Shown one piece after another: positions 53,578-62,738 of a stretch of DNA of 64,000 nt. The notes beneath the pieces were generated by a model. That model searched no databases, had not been told where the DNA came from, and worked only from the letters and a program-made list of their open reading frames with translations. Numbering within the stretch: the first letter of the stretch is position 1; each line of letters opens with the position of its first letter. Source of the DNA: Rugamonas brunnea. GTDB taxonomy: Bacteria; Pseudomonadota; Gammaproteobacteria; Burkholderiales; Burkholderiaceae_D. The DNA is taken from contig NZ_JACEZT010000009.1 in NCBI RefSeq assembly GCF_014042345.1, positions 124,001 through 188,000 of the forward strand, written 5' to 3'. The translations under genes were made by a program, and so were the position numbers.

Positions 53578-56500
53578 TCAGGCCTTGGAGGACAATGGGC
53601 CTTCCAGCCAATCGACTTTATCCATCTTGCGGACCAACACGAACTCATCGCGGTTGGAACCGACCGTGCCGTAGTAGTTGAAGCCATACGACAGCTGGGC
53701 GTAGCCGCCGATCATGTGGGTCGGCTTGGTGACCGCCCGCGTGACCGAGTTGTGGATACCACCTCGCTTGCCCGACGTTTCCGCGCCAGGGACGTTGATG
53801 ATCTTCTCCTGGGCGTGGTACATCAGCGTCATGCCTTCCGGTACACGCTGGCTGACGATGGCGCGCGCCGTCAACGTGCCGTTCACGTTGAACACCTCGA
53901 TCCAGTCGTTGTCCACGATGCCGGCCGCCTTGGCGTCGATCTCCGACAGCCACACGTGCGGGCCGCCGCGCGACAGCGTGAGCATGCGCAGGTTGTCCGA
54001 GTAGGTGGAGTGGATACCCCACTTCTGGTGCGGCGTGATCCAGTTGAGCGCGATCTCCTTGTTGCCGTTCGGTTTGGCGCCCAGCATGGCGGCCGTGGTC
54101 TTGGTGTTGATGGCCGGCTTGTAGACGCACAGACCTTCGCCAAAATCACGCATCCACAGGTGATCCTGGTAGAACTGCTGGCGGCCCGTCAGCGTGCGCC
54201 ATGGGATCAGTTCATGCACGTTGGTGTAGCAGGCGTTGTAGCTGACTTCTTCCGACTCCAGACCCGACCAGGTGGGCGAGGAGATGATCTTGCGGGGCTG
54301 GGCCTGCACGTCGCGGAAGCGGATCGAGTCATGCTCACGCGGCAGCGCCAGGTGGGTGTGGTCGCGGCCCGTGATCTTGGACAGCGCATCCCATGCCTTG
54401 ACCGCCACGTGGCCGTTGGTTTCCGGCGCCAGCGACAGGATCATTTCCGCCGCGTCGATGGCCGACTCCAGGCGTGGCTGGCCTTGCGAGATGCCCTCTT
54501 CCAGCACGGTGCGGTTCACGCCGCGCAGCACGTCCACTTCGTGGCCGGTCTTCCAGCTGATGCCCTTGCCGCCGTTGCCGATCTTCTCCAGCAGCGGGCC
54601 GATCGAGGTGAATTTTTTGTAGATCTGGGTGTAATCGCGCTCGATCACGGTCATGCTTGGCATGGTCTTGCCCGGGATCGGTTCGCACTCGCCGGCGCGC
54701 CAGTCCTTCGGATCGAACGGTTGACCCAGTTCGCCCGGGGTGTCGTGCATCAGCGGGGACAGCACCAGATCCTTCTGGGTGCCCAGCGCGGCGCCGCCGA
54801 TTTCCGAGAACTTCTTGGCCAGGCCCTTGTAGATCTCCCAGTCCGACTTCGATTGCCACAGCGGTTGCACGGCTTCCGACAGCGGGTGGATGAACGGGTG
54901 CATGTCGGACGTGTTCATGTCGTCCTTCTCGTACCAGGTGGCCGTCGGCAGCACGATGTCGCCGTACAGGCAGGTGGTCGACATACGGAAGTCCAGCACC
55001 ACCAGCAGATCGAGCTTGCCTTCCACGGCCGGACGCACCTTCACGTGGGCCGGCTTGATGCACTGCGACTCGTCGCTCATCAGCGCGTTCTGGGTGCCCA
55101 GCAGGTACTTGAGGAAGTACTCGTGGCCCTTGCCCGAGCTGCCCAGGATGTTGGAACGCCACACGAACATATTGCGCGGGAAGTTGGCCGGATTGTCCGG
55201 GTCATCGCACGAGAAGTTCAGTTTGCCGTCCTTGATCTGCTGCACGGCGTAGGCGGCTGGGTCCTGGCCTGCGGCTGCGGCGGCGCGCGCCACTTCCAGC
55301 GGGTTGGTTTCCAGTTGCGGTGCCGATGGAAGCCAACCGAGGCGTTCGGCCTTGGCGTTGTAGTCGAGCAGCGTCATCGGCGCCACGTCCGGACCGGCCG
55401 TCGGCGACGAGATTTCTTCCGTGTGCAGCTTCTCGTGGCGCCACTGGCTGGTGTGGTTGTAGAAGAACGAGGTGCCGTTCATCTGGCGCATCGGACGGTT
55501 CCAGTCCTGGGCGAACGCCAGCGGAGTCCAGCCGGTTTGCGGACGCAGCTTTTCCTGGCCCACGTAGTGCGCCCAGCCGCCGCCCGATTGGCCCACGCAA
55601 CCGCACATCATCAGCATGTTGATGATGCCGCGATAGGTCATGTCCATGTGGTACCAGTGATTCAGCGCGGCGCCCACGATGACCATGCTCTTACCACGGG
55701 TCTGGTCGGCGTTCTGCGCGAACTGGCGGGCCACGGTGATCACGTCGGCCGCTTTCACGCCGGTGTGCTTGACCTGCCATTCCGGCGTGTAAGGCACGTC
55801 GTCGGCGTAGCTGGTGGCGACGTTGCCGCCGCCCAGGCCACGGTCGATACCGTAGTTGGCCATGGTCAGGTCGAACACGGTGGCGACCAGCGCGGTGCTG
55901 CCGTCGGCCAGGGTCAGGCGCTTGACGGGCACGTTGCGCATCAGCAGATCGCTGGCATCCTTGCCGCCGAAGTAGGCGAAGCCCACGGATGCGATTTCAT
56001 CGGCGCAGCCGATCAGCGACAGGCGCGGATCAACAGGCTTGCTGTTGCCGCCCTGCTTCATCTCCAGGTTCCACTTGCCCTCTTCGCCCCAACGGAAGCC
56101 GATCGAGCCGGCCGGCGCCACGATCTCGCCGCTGGCGTCGTCGATGAGCAGGGTTTTCCATTCGGGGTTATTGGTCTCGTCCAGGTTGTTGGCCAGGTGC
56201 GAGGCGCGCAGGAAGTACTCGGGCGCCAGCGTGCCGTTCTGCTCCTTGAGCAGCACCAGCATCGGGAAGTCGGTGTATTGCTTGGCGTAGTCCTTGAAGT
56301 ACTGGGACTGGCCTTCGGTGTGGAATTCCTTCAGGATCACGTGGCCCATGGCCATCGCCAGCGCGGCGTCGGTGCCCTGCTTCGGCGCCAGCCAGATGTC
56401 GCCGAACTTGGCCATTTCGCCGAAGTCGGACGACACGGCCACGGTCTTGGTGCCCTTGTAGCGCACTTCGGTGTAGAAGTGGGCGTCCGGGGTACGGGTC

Positions 56501-57273
56501 ATTGGCACGTTCGAGCCCCACACCATCAGGAAGGTGGAGTTGTACCAGTCGGCCGATTCCGGCACGTCGGTCTGTTCGCCCCACACTTGCGGGCTGCTTG
56601 GCGGCAGGTCGCAGTACCAGTCGTAGAAGCTCAGTGCCACGCCGCCGATCAGCGACAGGTAACGGGTACCGGCCGCGTAGCTGACCATGGACATGGCGGG
56701 AATCGGCGAGAAGCCGACGATACGGTCAGGGCCGTATTTCTTGATGGTCAGGGCGTTGGCGGCCGCGATCATCTCGTTGCAGGTGTCCCAGTCGGCGCGC
56801 ACGAAGCCGCCCAGGCCGCGCACGGACTTGTACTGATTGGCGCGTTCGGGATTCTGACTGATGTAGTCCCAAGCCGTGACCGGGTCCATGGTCTTGCGCG
56901 CTTCGCGCCACATGTCCATCAGGCGGCCGCGCACCATCGGGTACTTGACGCGCTGGGCCGAATACACGTACCAGGAATAGCTGGCGCCGCGCGGGCAGCC
57001 GCGTGGCTCGTGGTTGGGCAGATCGGGCCGCGTACGCGGGTAATCGGTCTGCTGGGTTTCCCAGGTGATCAGCCCGTTCTTCACGTACACCTTCCAGCTG
57101 CAGGAGCCGGTGCAGTTCACGCCGTGCGTGGAACGCACGATCTTGTCATGCTGCCAGCGCTGGCGGTAGGCGTTTTCCCAGGTCCGGTCCTCGTGGACAA
57201 CTGCCCCGTGGCCGTCGGAAAACGTTGATTTTGTTTTGCTGAAGAATTTCAGGCGATCCAGAAAATGACTCAT
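53578..57273 (-). CDS. narG: NarG, catalytic subunit of respiratory nitrate reductase
   Basis: NarG reduces nitrate to nitrite at a bis-MGD molybdenum site on the cytoplasmic side. The 1231-residue protein starts with MSHFLDRLKFFSKTKSTFSD and has the FS0 cluster ligands in HGVNCTGSCSWKVYV (His and Cys) with a further Cys in PRGCPRGASYSW. The molybdenum-ligand Asp region YWYCDLPP-type segment appears as SFYDWYCDLPPSSPQVWG. The remaining MGD-binding segments are intact. GAGGAGGCAGC precedes the ATG. It heads narGHJI-parvulin. No narK transporter precedes it, which is unusual. Upstream lies a structured leader (57311-57379). Confidence 0.97.
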   Translation of the reverse strand: MSHFLDRLKFFSKTKSTFSDGHGAVVHEDRTWENAYRQRWQHDKIVRSTHGVNCTGSCSWKVYVKNGLITWETQQTDYPRTRPDLPNHEPRGCPRGASYSWYVYSAQRVKYPMVRGRLMDMWREARKTMDPVTAWDYISQNPERANQYKSVRGLGGFVRADWDTCNEMIAAANALTIKKYGPDRIVGFSPIPAMSMVSYAAGTRYLSLIGGVALSFYDWYCDLPPSSPQVWGEQTDVPESADWYNSTFLMVWGSNVPMTRTPDAHFYTEVRYKGTKTVAVSSDFGEMAKFGDIWLAPKQGTDAALAMAMGHVILKEFHTEGQSQYFKDYAKQYTDFPMLVLLKEQNGTLAPEYFLRASHLANNLDETNNPEWKTLLIDDASGEIVAPAGSIGFRWGEEGKWNLEMKQGGNSKPVDPRLSLIGCADEIASVGFAYFGGKDASDLLMRNVPVKRLTLADGSTALVATVFDLTMANYGIDRGLGGGNVATSYADDVPYTPEWQVKHTGVKAADVITVARQFAQNADQTRGKSMVIVGAALNHWYHMDMTYRGIINMLMMCGCVGQSGGGWAHYVGQEKLRPQTGWTPLAFAQDWNRPMRQMNGTSFFYNHTSQWRHEKLHTEEISSPTAGPDVAPMTLLDYNAKAERLGWLPSAPQLETNPLEVARAAAAAGQDPAAYAVQQIKDGKLNFSCDDPDNPANFPRNMFVWRSNILGSSGKGHEYFLKYLLGTQNALMSDESQCIKPAHVKVRPAVEGKLDLLVVLDFRMSTTCLYGDIVLPTATWYEKDDMNTSDMHPFIHPLSEAVQPLWQSKSDWEIYKGLAKKFSEIGGAALGTQKDLVLSPLMHDTPGELGQPFDPKDWRAGECEPIPGKTMPSMTVIERDYTQIYKKFTSIGPLLEKIGNGGKGISWKTGHEVDVLRGVNRTVLEEGISQGQPRLESAIDAAEMILSLAPETNGHVAVKAWDALSKITGRDHTHLALPREHDSIRFRDVQAQPRKIISSPTWSGLESEEVSYNACYTNVHELIPWRTLTGRQQFYQDHLWMRDFGEGLCVYKPAINTKTTAAMLGAKPNGNKEIALNWITPHQKWGIHSTYSDNLRMLTLSRGGPHVWLSEIDAKAAGIVDNDWIEVFNVNGTLTARAIVSQRVPEGMTLMYHAQEKIINVPGAETSGKRGGIHNSVTRAVTKPTHMIGGYAQLSYGFNYYGTVGSNRDEFVLVRKMDKVDWLEGPLSSKA

Positions 57274-57310
57274 GCTGCCTCCTCACTTGCACCCTGTGCG
57301 GTACCAGGAA

Positions 57311-57379
57311 CTAAACACCTCCTCACGCAACATGCGTGAGGCCGTCGATACCATGCAGTCTACGCAGGGGGGTGTTTAG
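57311..57379. promoter_or_regulatory. Nested inverted repeats upstream of narG
   Basis: An inner hairpin CCTCACGCA-ACA-TGCGTGAGG (57321-57341) is enclosed by an outer pair CTAAACACC (57311-57319) and GGTGTTTAG (57371-57379). The element lies 38 to 106 bases before the narG start, close to the end of the NosL-like gene. It could end that transcript or form the narG leader. I see no clear FNR box or NarL heptamer pair. Confidence 0.45.
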
Positions 57380-57428
57380 TGTGAATCGGCAAGAAGTCTG
57401 GCGGGCGGGGCGAGAAGGACTAGTCCGT

Positions 57429-57980
57429 TTAGGTCTTTGTGACTAGGCCGGCCGTGGATTCCGTGACAGCGACGTTGCTGGCGACCGTCAGCAATTGTTG
57501 GTAAGACAGCAAGCGCCCGCCACCGGCGCGCGCGTAGGCTTGCGCATGGTGCGCGGACGCGAACGCGGCCACCACACCCTCGCCCTTGCCCTGACCTTGC
57601 GGGCCACGCAACACATAGGTGGCCAGCCGCGCCGCCACCCAGCCGTTCGCGTTGACATCGTTGCCACTGTTTGCGGCGGCGGCCGGCGCGCCCGCGTCCT
57701 GCACGAAGCTGGCCCGCACGAAGCCGGGCTGCTCCACCGAGGCCAGCATCGCGAACATGGCCGACAGCGAGCAATAGAACACCGGGCGGCCCTGGTCGTA
57801 CTGGATCTGCCCCGTGGGCGCCGTGGCGCAGGACGCGGCCTGGGCGGACGGCGGCGGCGCCGGCTGGGCGTCCGCATCGGCCGGCTGCAGCGACGGGGCC
57901 AGGAACAGCACCCGCAGCAATCCCGCCAGCGCCACCGCCTGGGTGGCCACGCTCAGATAATGGCGCTTCCTCGACAACAT
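57429..57980 (-). CDS. NosL-like protein upstream of the nar operon
   Basis: The 183-residue product has an N-terminal hydrophobic helix (VATQAVALAGLLRVLFLA) and a NosL-like domain: TGQIQYDQGRPVFYCSLSAM, FVRASFVQDAG, WVAARLATYVLRG, VVAAFASAHHAQAYARAGGG and RLLSYQQLL. NosL is a copper chaperone of nitrous oxide reductase. The usual Cys-Met copper motif before the GQI segment is reduced to a single Cys (ASCATAPTG), and no other nos gene is in the window, so the copper function may be altered. It lies directly upstream of narG on the same strand, 155 bases away. The ATG at 57980 follows GGAAAGG; a longer frame from 58049 lacks support. Confidence 0.8.
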   Translation of the reverse strand: MLSRKRHYLSVATQAVALAGLLRVLFLAPSLQPADADAQPAPPPSAQAASCATAPTGQIQYDQGRPVFYCSLSAMFAMLASVEQPGFVRASFVQDAGAPAAAANSGNDVNANGWVAARLATYVLRGPQGQGKGEGVVAAFASAHHAQAYARAGGGRLLSYQQLLTVASNVAVTESTAGLVTKT

Positions 57981-58218
57981 GGTATAACCTTTCCTTCCAC
58001 ACGGCGGCATCTCCGCCCAAGCCACCATTGTCCGAAACGGCACGCGCAAATAATATGATGTGGCTCAAGGATTTCCGTGACCACCCTCGGCCAAAAGAAC
58101 TAGGCCCGCTAGCCACTCGCGCCGATGGCCACGCGGCCCGCGCCGGGTTATACATACGGGTGGCGCATGCGCACGATCCGTGTGTCGCATCGCGCCCGCA
58201 CATTGAAAGGAAGTCCCC

Positions 58219-58611
58219 GTGAATATCGCCAGTTTTACCGACCTGCTATCGGCCGCCGCGCTGCAAGCGGAACCCCAGCGCCTGCTGTTTACCTTCACCC
58301 GCGCCGAATATGAGGCCATCGACCCGGCCAACGCCGGCGCGCCGCGGCGCGGCACGCTCACGCCCGTGATGTGCGTCGATAAGCAGGTGGGGGAACTCGA
58401 CACCTTCGCCAACCTGGCGGCCGAATCGCGCGCCATGGGTGCGCCGTGGGATGTGGTGCTGGTCACCAGCCTGTCGGGCAGCGCTGGCCAGTTGCCGGAC
58501 GCGCGCCAGACCGAAGGCGCGCTGAAAGACATGGTGCAGGCCATCCAGCAAGGCCGCATGGAGCGCTTCCTCGCGTTCGACCCGGACGGCGAATTGCTGC
58601 AGTTCTCCTGA
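58219..58611 (+). CDS. Conserved hypothetical protein of 130 residues
   Basis: The product is a small soluble protein: QAEPQRLLFTFTRAEYEAID, LTPVMCVDKQVGELDTFANL, APWDVVLVTSLSGSAGQLPD and the end FLAFDPDGELLQFS. Proteins of this pattern are widespread in Burkholderiales and are sometimes labelled ribonucleotide reductase subunit alpha; no reductase motif is visible and I consider that label an error. The function is unknown. AAAGGAAG precedes the GTG start. It is divergent from the NosL-like gene and followed at 44 bases by the convergent GGDEF-EAL gene. Confidence 0.75.
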   Translation: MNIASFTDLLSAAALQAEPQRLLFTFTRAEYEAIDPANAGAPRRGTLTPVMCVDKQVGELDTFANLAAESRAMGAPWDVVLVTSLSGSAGQLPDARQTEGALKDMVQAIQQGRMERFLAFDPDGELLQFS

Positions 58612-58654
58612 GTTGCAGGACTGAATAGCAGGGACAGCCAGCAGGGCCGCGCCG

Positions 58655-60373
58655 TCAGTGGCGGGCGCCCCGCAGGCTGGCTTCCAGTGCCGGCCCCGCC
58701 ATGGGGCGTGCGAACAGGTAGCCCTGCCCGTAATCGCAGCCAGCCGCCTCCAGCAGGTCGCGCTGGCGCCGCGTTTCCACGCCCTCGGCCACCACCGTCA
58801 TGCCCAGCTTGTGCGCCATCGCCACGATGGCTTCGCACAGGGCCAGGTCGGACGCGTGGCTGTCCATCCGGTGCACAAACGTGCGGTCTATCTTCAGCAC
58901 GTCCAGGTCGAAGCGGGTCAGGTAGGCCAGCGACGCATAACCGGTGCCGAAATCATCGAGTGAAATCTGGATGCCAGCCGCGCTGAAGCGGCGCAGCGTC
59001 TCCGTCAGTTCCGCGCTCACATCCAGCAGCAGCCCCTCGGTGATCTCGATGCCCACGCTGCGGGTTGGCAGGCCCAGTGCCGCAAGGTGGGCCAGCCAGC
59101 GCTTGCGCATGCCGGCATCGTTACGGAACTGCAGCGGCGACACGTTCACGCCGATCTGGAATTCGGGGCAATCGAGCGCCATCACGCGCCGCACCTGCTC
59201 CGCCGCACGACGGAACACCCAGTCGCCGATATCGACGATCAATCCACTGGCCTCGGCCAGCGGAACGAAATGGGCCGGCGATACGGCGCCCCGGCGCGGA
59301 TGGTGCCAGCGCAACAGCGCCTCGGCCTTGCACACGCGTCCTGTGGCCAGCTCCACGATGGGCTGGTAATGCACCTCCAGCTGCCCTAGCCCCAACGCGT
59401 CGCGCAGATCGTTGCTGAGGCTGATGCGCTGCTGCATGGCGTCCTGCAGCGCGTGGCTAAAGCGGGTGTAGCGGTTGCGGCCCGCGCTCTTGGCCGCATA
59501 CATGGCCTGGTCGGCATGGCGCAGCAGGTCCGCGATGGTGGCGCCGTCGGTCGGATAGTGGGCGATGCCGATGCTGGCCGAGACAAACGCGCGCTCCCCG
59601 CCCAGGTGGTAGGGCGCGGCCACGCTGGCCACCAGCCGCCCGGCCAGGTTGTCGAGCGTGGCCAGTTGTTCGCGGTCGGTCACCGTCACGGCGAATTCGT
59701 CACCGCCCAGCCGGGCCGCCTGGCCGGGGCCGCCGAGGCAGGCGTCGATGCGGCGCACCGCCTCGATCAGCAATTCGTCGCCCTTGTCATGGCCCAGCGT
59801 ATCGTTGACTTCCTTGAAATGGTCGAGGTCCAGCAACAGCAGCGCGAACGGCGCCGGCGGCACCAGGTCCAGCCGCTGTTGCAGCCTTTCCTTGAACAGG
59901 TAACGATTCGGTGCGCCCGTCAGGCCGTCGATATTGGCCTGGTGCCAGATCAACTGCTCCGCGCGTTTGCGGGCCGTCACCTCGACCAGCGAGAACACCA
60001 GATATTCGACCTCGCCTGCCAGGTCCAGCACGGGAACCAGGGTCCAGTCCCAGTAGGTGACGCCACGCTCGGGCTGGTCGGCGAACTCGAAGGGCCGGGT
60101 GAAGGTCACATAGCCCTGCTTGGAGCGCAGCACCTCCTCGAAAATCAAGCGCGCGTCCGAGGGGAAGAGGTCGAAATGGTTATGGCCGACGAAATCGTTG
60201 ATGTCGCGCCGGCAGGCATCGGCGTAGGTCTGGTTGACCCGCACGAAATTGAAATCGCGGTCGAGGATGACGAGGCTGGCAACGCTGTGCCTGAAATAGG
60301 TGTCGGCCAGCCTGAGCTGCTTGAGTACCTCGTCTTCCGGGGCACGCTGGGCCCACGCTTCCGATTCCATCAT
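58655..60373 (-). CDS. PAS-GGDEF-EAL cyclic-di-GMP protein
   Basis: This 572-residue protein has a PAS domain (YFRHSVASLVILDRDFNFVR, NQTYADACRRDIND, and the VFSLVEVTARKRAEQ PAC end), a GGDEF domain with intact RLGGDEFAVTV, and an EAL domain with CKAEALLRWHHP, GVNVSPLQFRN, EITEGLLLD and DDFGTGYASLAYL. No transmembrane helix is visible, so it is likely cytoplasmic and may sense a small ligand or redox state by its PAS domain. Both enzyme motifs are complete; net activity cannot be told. Start is uncertain between ATGs at 60373/60370 and a TTG at 60391; none has a strong ribosome-binding site. Confidence 0.92.
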   Translation of the reverse strand: MMESEAWAQRAPEDEVLKQLRLADTYFRHSVASLVILDRDFNFVRVNQTYADACRRDINDFVGHNHFDLFPSDARLIFEEVLRSKQGYVTFTRPFEFADQPERGVTYWDWTLVPVLDLAGEVEYLVFSLVEVTARKRAEQLIWHQANIDGLTGAPNRYLFKERLQQRLDLVPPAPFALLLLDLDHFKEVNDTLGHDKGDELLIEAVRRIDACLGGPGQAARLGGDEFAVTVTDREQLATLDNLAGRLVASVAAPYHLGGERAFVSASIGIAHYPTDGATIADLLRHADQAMYAAKSAGRNRYTRFSHALQDAMQQRISLSNDLRDALGLGQLEVHYQPIVELATGRVCKAEALLRWHHPRRGAVSPAHFVPLAEASGLIVDIGDWVFRRAAEQVRRVMALDCPEFQIGVNVSPLQFRNDAGMRKRWLAHLAALGLPTRSVGIEITEGLLLDVSAELTETLRRFSAAGIQISLDDFGTGYASLAYLTRFDLDVLKIDRTFVHRMDSHASDLALCEAIVAMAHKLGMTVVAEGVETRRQRDLLEAAGCDYGQGYLFARPMAGPALEASLRGARH

Positions 60374-60533
60374 GGCGACACCATCCCGCAAGCGAGGCGA
60401 CTATTGGTCGACAACCCTGTCGTTCAGGCTAGCCAAATTGTTTCAAATCGTCAAGTTATGATGCACATCCACGTATCGGATTGCGACAACCATTCACGAC
60501 AGCGGGTTGCCCGGTGGCATTAACGACCCATGC

Positions 60534-61682
60534 TCAGTCGGCAAAGTACCAGTAACCGGCGTTCACCCAGCGCGTGAGCGCGGCCAGGATGGCAGGCTGG
60601 GACAGCCATGGCGCCAGCGCCACCCCGTCCAGCCGCTCGTGGTCGCACAGCACGGGCACGAAGCCGGCGCCCTCGGGGCCGAAGTCGGTCCGCTCCCCGT
60701 CCACGTAGCACACGCCCTGCGCCGCCGTGGCGTCCACGTAGAAGCAGCGCAGGCCGCCCGTGCGCACCAGCACACCGCCGCCGGCCAGCGCTTCGGCCAG
60801 CTCCGCATCCTCGTAGGGCGACTCCAGCGCCTGCAGGTCGAGCTGGCACTTGGCGCGCGACAGGTAGCCGCCGGCCATGTCGGCCAGCAGCGCCTCGTCG
60901 TCGAGCACGGCCTGCAACTGGGCGCGGATGCGGGCGAAGTCGGCGCCGTCGATGCGGCCCTGCTGGGTGTGCAGCGGGCGGCCCGGGTCGGCCAGCAGTT
61001 CGTTGCCCAGTTCCTTGTCGATCAGGTGGTCGGCCAGCGCGCTGAACATGTCGCAGGCCGACTTGGCGCGGAAGCCGACCGAGAAACTCATGGCGTGTTC
61101 CAGCGTCACGCCGTCGTGCGGGAAGCCGGGCGGGATGTAGAGGATGTCGCCCGCCTCCAGCACCTCGTCGATGATGGGCTCGAACGGGTCCGTGTGCAGC
61201 AAGGCTTCGTGGGCCGCGAACTCGCGGTGGTTGCCGCGCGCGCCCACGCGCCAGCGGCGCTTGCCCGAACCCTGGCAGATGAAGACGTCATAACGGTCGA
61301 TGTGGGGGCCGACGCCGCCGTCCTTGGTGGAATAGCTGATCATCACATCGTCCAGCCGCCACTTGGGGAGGAAAGAGAAGGGTTCGACCAGCGCCTGCAC
61401 CTCGGGCGACCAGTGGTTGGCCGCCTGCACGATCAGGCACCATTCGCGTTCGCCAAGATGTTCGTAGCTGTCGAACGGCCCGGTCTCGGCCTGCCAGCGA
61501 CCGTCGCGGCGGTACACGAGGCGCGATTCGACCTGCTCCTCGCACGCGAGACCAGCCAGTTCATCTGGGCTGATCGGGTCCTCGAACTGGCGGAAGCCGC
61601 CCCGTATCAGCAGCGGTTGCCGTTGCCAGTAGTGTTGCAGGAAGTGTTCGGGCGTGATGCCGGGCAGGTTTAAGGTGTGCAT
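60534..61682 (-). CDS. roxA: RoxA/YcfD-type ribosomal protein uL16 arginine hydroxylase
   Basis: The 382-residue product is a JmjC/cupin 2-oxoglutarate oxygenase of the RoxA (YcfD) type, which hydroxylates an Arg of ribosomal protein uL16. The iron ligands are visible as His127 and Asp129 in GVGPHIDRYDVFICQ and His189 in YIPPGFPHDGVT, positions that almost equal those of the E. coli enzyme. The N-terminal LPGITPEHFLQHYWQRQPLL is characteristic. A C-terminal winged-helix part follows (ALLADMAGGYLSRAKC). The start at MHTLNLPG is chosen by family length; an upstream frame adds 15 unlikely residues. It is the first of several minus-strand genes with DUF3079 and carbonic anhydrase upstream. Confidence 0.93.
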   Translation of the reverse strand: MHTLNLPGITPEHFLQHYWQRQPLLIRGGFRQFEDPISPDELAGLACEEQVESRLVYRRDGRWQAETGPFDSYEHLGEREWCLIVQAANHWSPEVQALVEPFSFLPKWRLDDVMISYSTKDGGVGPHIDRYDVFICQGSGKRRWRVGARGNHREFAAHEALLHTDPFEPIIDEVLEAGDILYIPPGFPHDGVTLEHAMSFSVGFRAKSACDMFSALADHLIDKELGNELLADPGRPLHTQQGRIDGADFARIRAQLQAVLDDEALLADMAGGYLSRAKCQLDLQALESPYEDAELAEALAGGGVLVRTGGLRCFYVDATAAQGVCYVDGERTDFGPEGAGFVPVLCDHERLDGVALAPWLSQPAILAALTRWVNAGYWYFAD

Positions 61683-61810
61683 GCGTGACCAATGTGGAGA
61701 AAATAAGCGGGCCCGCCGTTCTATCACCGGCGCGCGCCGGGCGATAGCAACGGGATCAAGACCGCGCGAGGATGGTATGTCTGTGACGTCCCGGATTGTC
61801 CGGGAGCGTG

Positions 61811-62053
61811 TTATGTCCCGCTCTTTTCAGGCGGGGCGTCGGCCGAGGGATCGACGACTTCCTGCGCCGGCCCGGCCGGCTCGGTCTTGGCGTTCAGGCC
61901 GAATTTTTCCCAGCCTTCGCCCCACAGTTCGATGGGGTGCTGGGTACGCTCCGAGCCATTGCCACAGGCCAGCGAATCGACCGGGCAGTATTTGTCGCAC
62001 CCCCAGCAGATGCGCTCCGGGTGCTTGGGATTGATTGGGAATACCTTGGCCAT
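61811..62053 (-). CDS. DUF3079 Cys-rich small protein
   Basis: The 80-residue protein matches DUF3079: MAKVFPINPKHPERICWGCD, then KYCPVDSLACGNGSERTQHP. Four cysteines (CWGC, YC, AC) could bind a metal such as zinc or an iron-sulfur cluster. The C-terminal 25 residues are Pro/Ala-rich and less conserved. AAGGAGCAGGGT precedes the ATG. It lies 20 bases after the carbonic anhydrase gene on the same strand, so the two may be co-transcribed. The function of the family is unknown. Confidence 0.88.
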   Translation of the reverse strand: MAKVFPINPKHPERICWGCDKYCPVDSLACGNGSERTQHPIELWGEGWEKFGLNAKTEPAGPAQEVVDPSADAPPEKSGT

Positions 62054-62073
62054 ACCCTGCTCCTTGTGCTGAT

Positions 62074-62724
62074 TTATCCGCGCCGCTCCAGCGGGCAGAC
62101 CAGCGGCAGGAATTGCTGCTGGCGGGGGGAATAAGCCATCAGCGCCCCGCTTTCAATGTCAAAATACCAGCCGTGCAGCTTGACCAGCCCCTTCTCCACC
62201 CGCTCCTTGAGCCACGGGTAGGTCAGCAGGTTGTCCAGCGAATGCAGGATGCTGGCCAGTTCGCACGCCTTGTGCTGGTGTTCCTCGCTGCGGTGGGCCA
62301 GGTTGCGCTTGACCTCGTTGGCCACCGGTTCCGCGATCTTCATCCAGCGGCCCACGAAATCGGTGTCGGCCAGCTTCTGGCGCGGCGCCATCAGCGCCCG
62401 GATGCCGCCACAGCGGGCATGTCCGAGCACGATCACACGCGCGACTTCCAGGTTGCAGATGGCGAATTCGATGGCCGAACTGACACCCGGCGGCGCGTCC
62501 GGCGTGCAAGGCGGCACCAGGTTGGCGATATTGCGCACCACGAACAGGTCACCGGGTTCGCTGCCCGTCAGCAGCATGGGATCGACGCGCGAATCGCAGC
62601 AGCCGATCAGCAGCGTGGCCGGGCGCTGGCCCGCCCGCAGGCTGTCGTACAGCGACTGCGAATCGCTGAAATACTGTTGCTGGAACCGGCTGAAACCGCG
62701 CAGGAATTTCTCGATTGCTTCCAT
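62074..62724 (-). CDS. can: Beta-class carbonic anhydrase
   Basis: The 216-residue enzyme interconverts CO2 and bicarbonate. The beta-class zinc site is visible: Cys42 with Asp44 and Arg46 in LIGCCDSRVDP, and His102/Cys105 in VLGHARCGGI. VVRNIANLVPP and SSAIEFAICNLEV are typical, as is the C-terminal LHGWYFDIESGALM. Length fits the Can-type cytoplasmic enzymes. GGAAGGGCGGGACG lies before the ATG. Neighbours are the DUF3079 gene downstream and a chemoreceptor gene upstream. Confidence 0.95.
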   Translation of the reverse strand: MEAIEKFLRGFSRFQQQYFSDSQSLYDSLRAGQRPATLLIGCCDSRVDPMLLTGSEPGDLFVVRNIANLVPPCTPDAPPGVSSAIEFAICNLEVARVIVLGHARCGGIRALMAPRQKLADTDFVGRWMKIAEPVANEVKRNLAHRSEEHQHKACELASILHSLDNLLTYPWLKERVEKGLVKLHGWYFDIESGALMAYSPRQQQFLPLVCPLERRG

Positions 62725-62738
62725 CGTCCCGCCCTTCC

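Noticed and set aside
53569-57228. A 1219-codon open frame antisense to narG
   Set aside because: Low-information composition without any domain; narG motifs on the other strand are complete.
57274-57428. FNR box or NarL heptamers in the narG promoter
   Set aside because: I looked for TTGAT-N4-ATCAA and paired TACYNMT elements and found no convincing match in the first 155 bases.
58219-58611. Ribonucleotide reductase subunit alpha
   Set aside because: Such a label occurs for similar proteins, but 130 residues without any reductase motif cannot support it.
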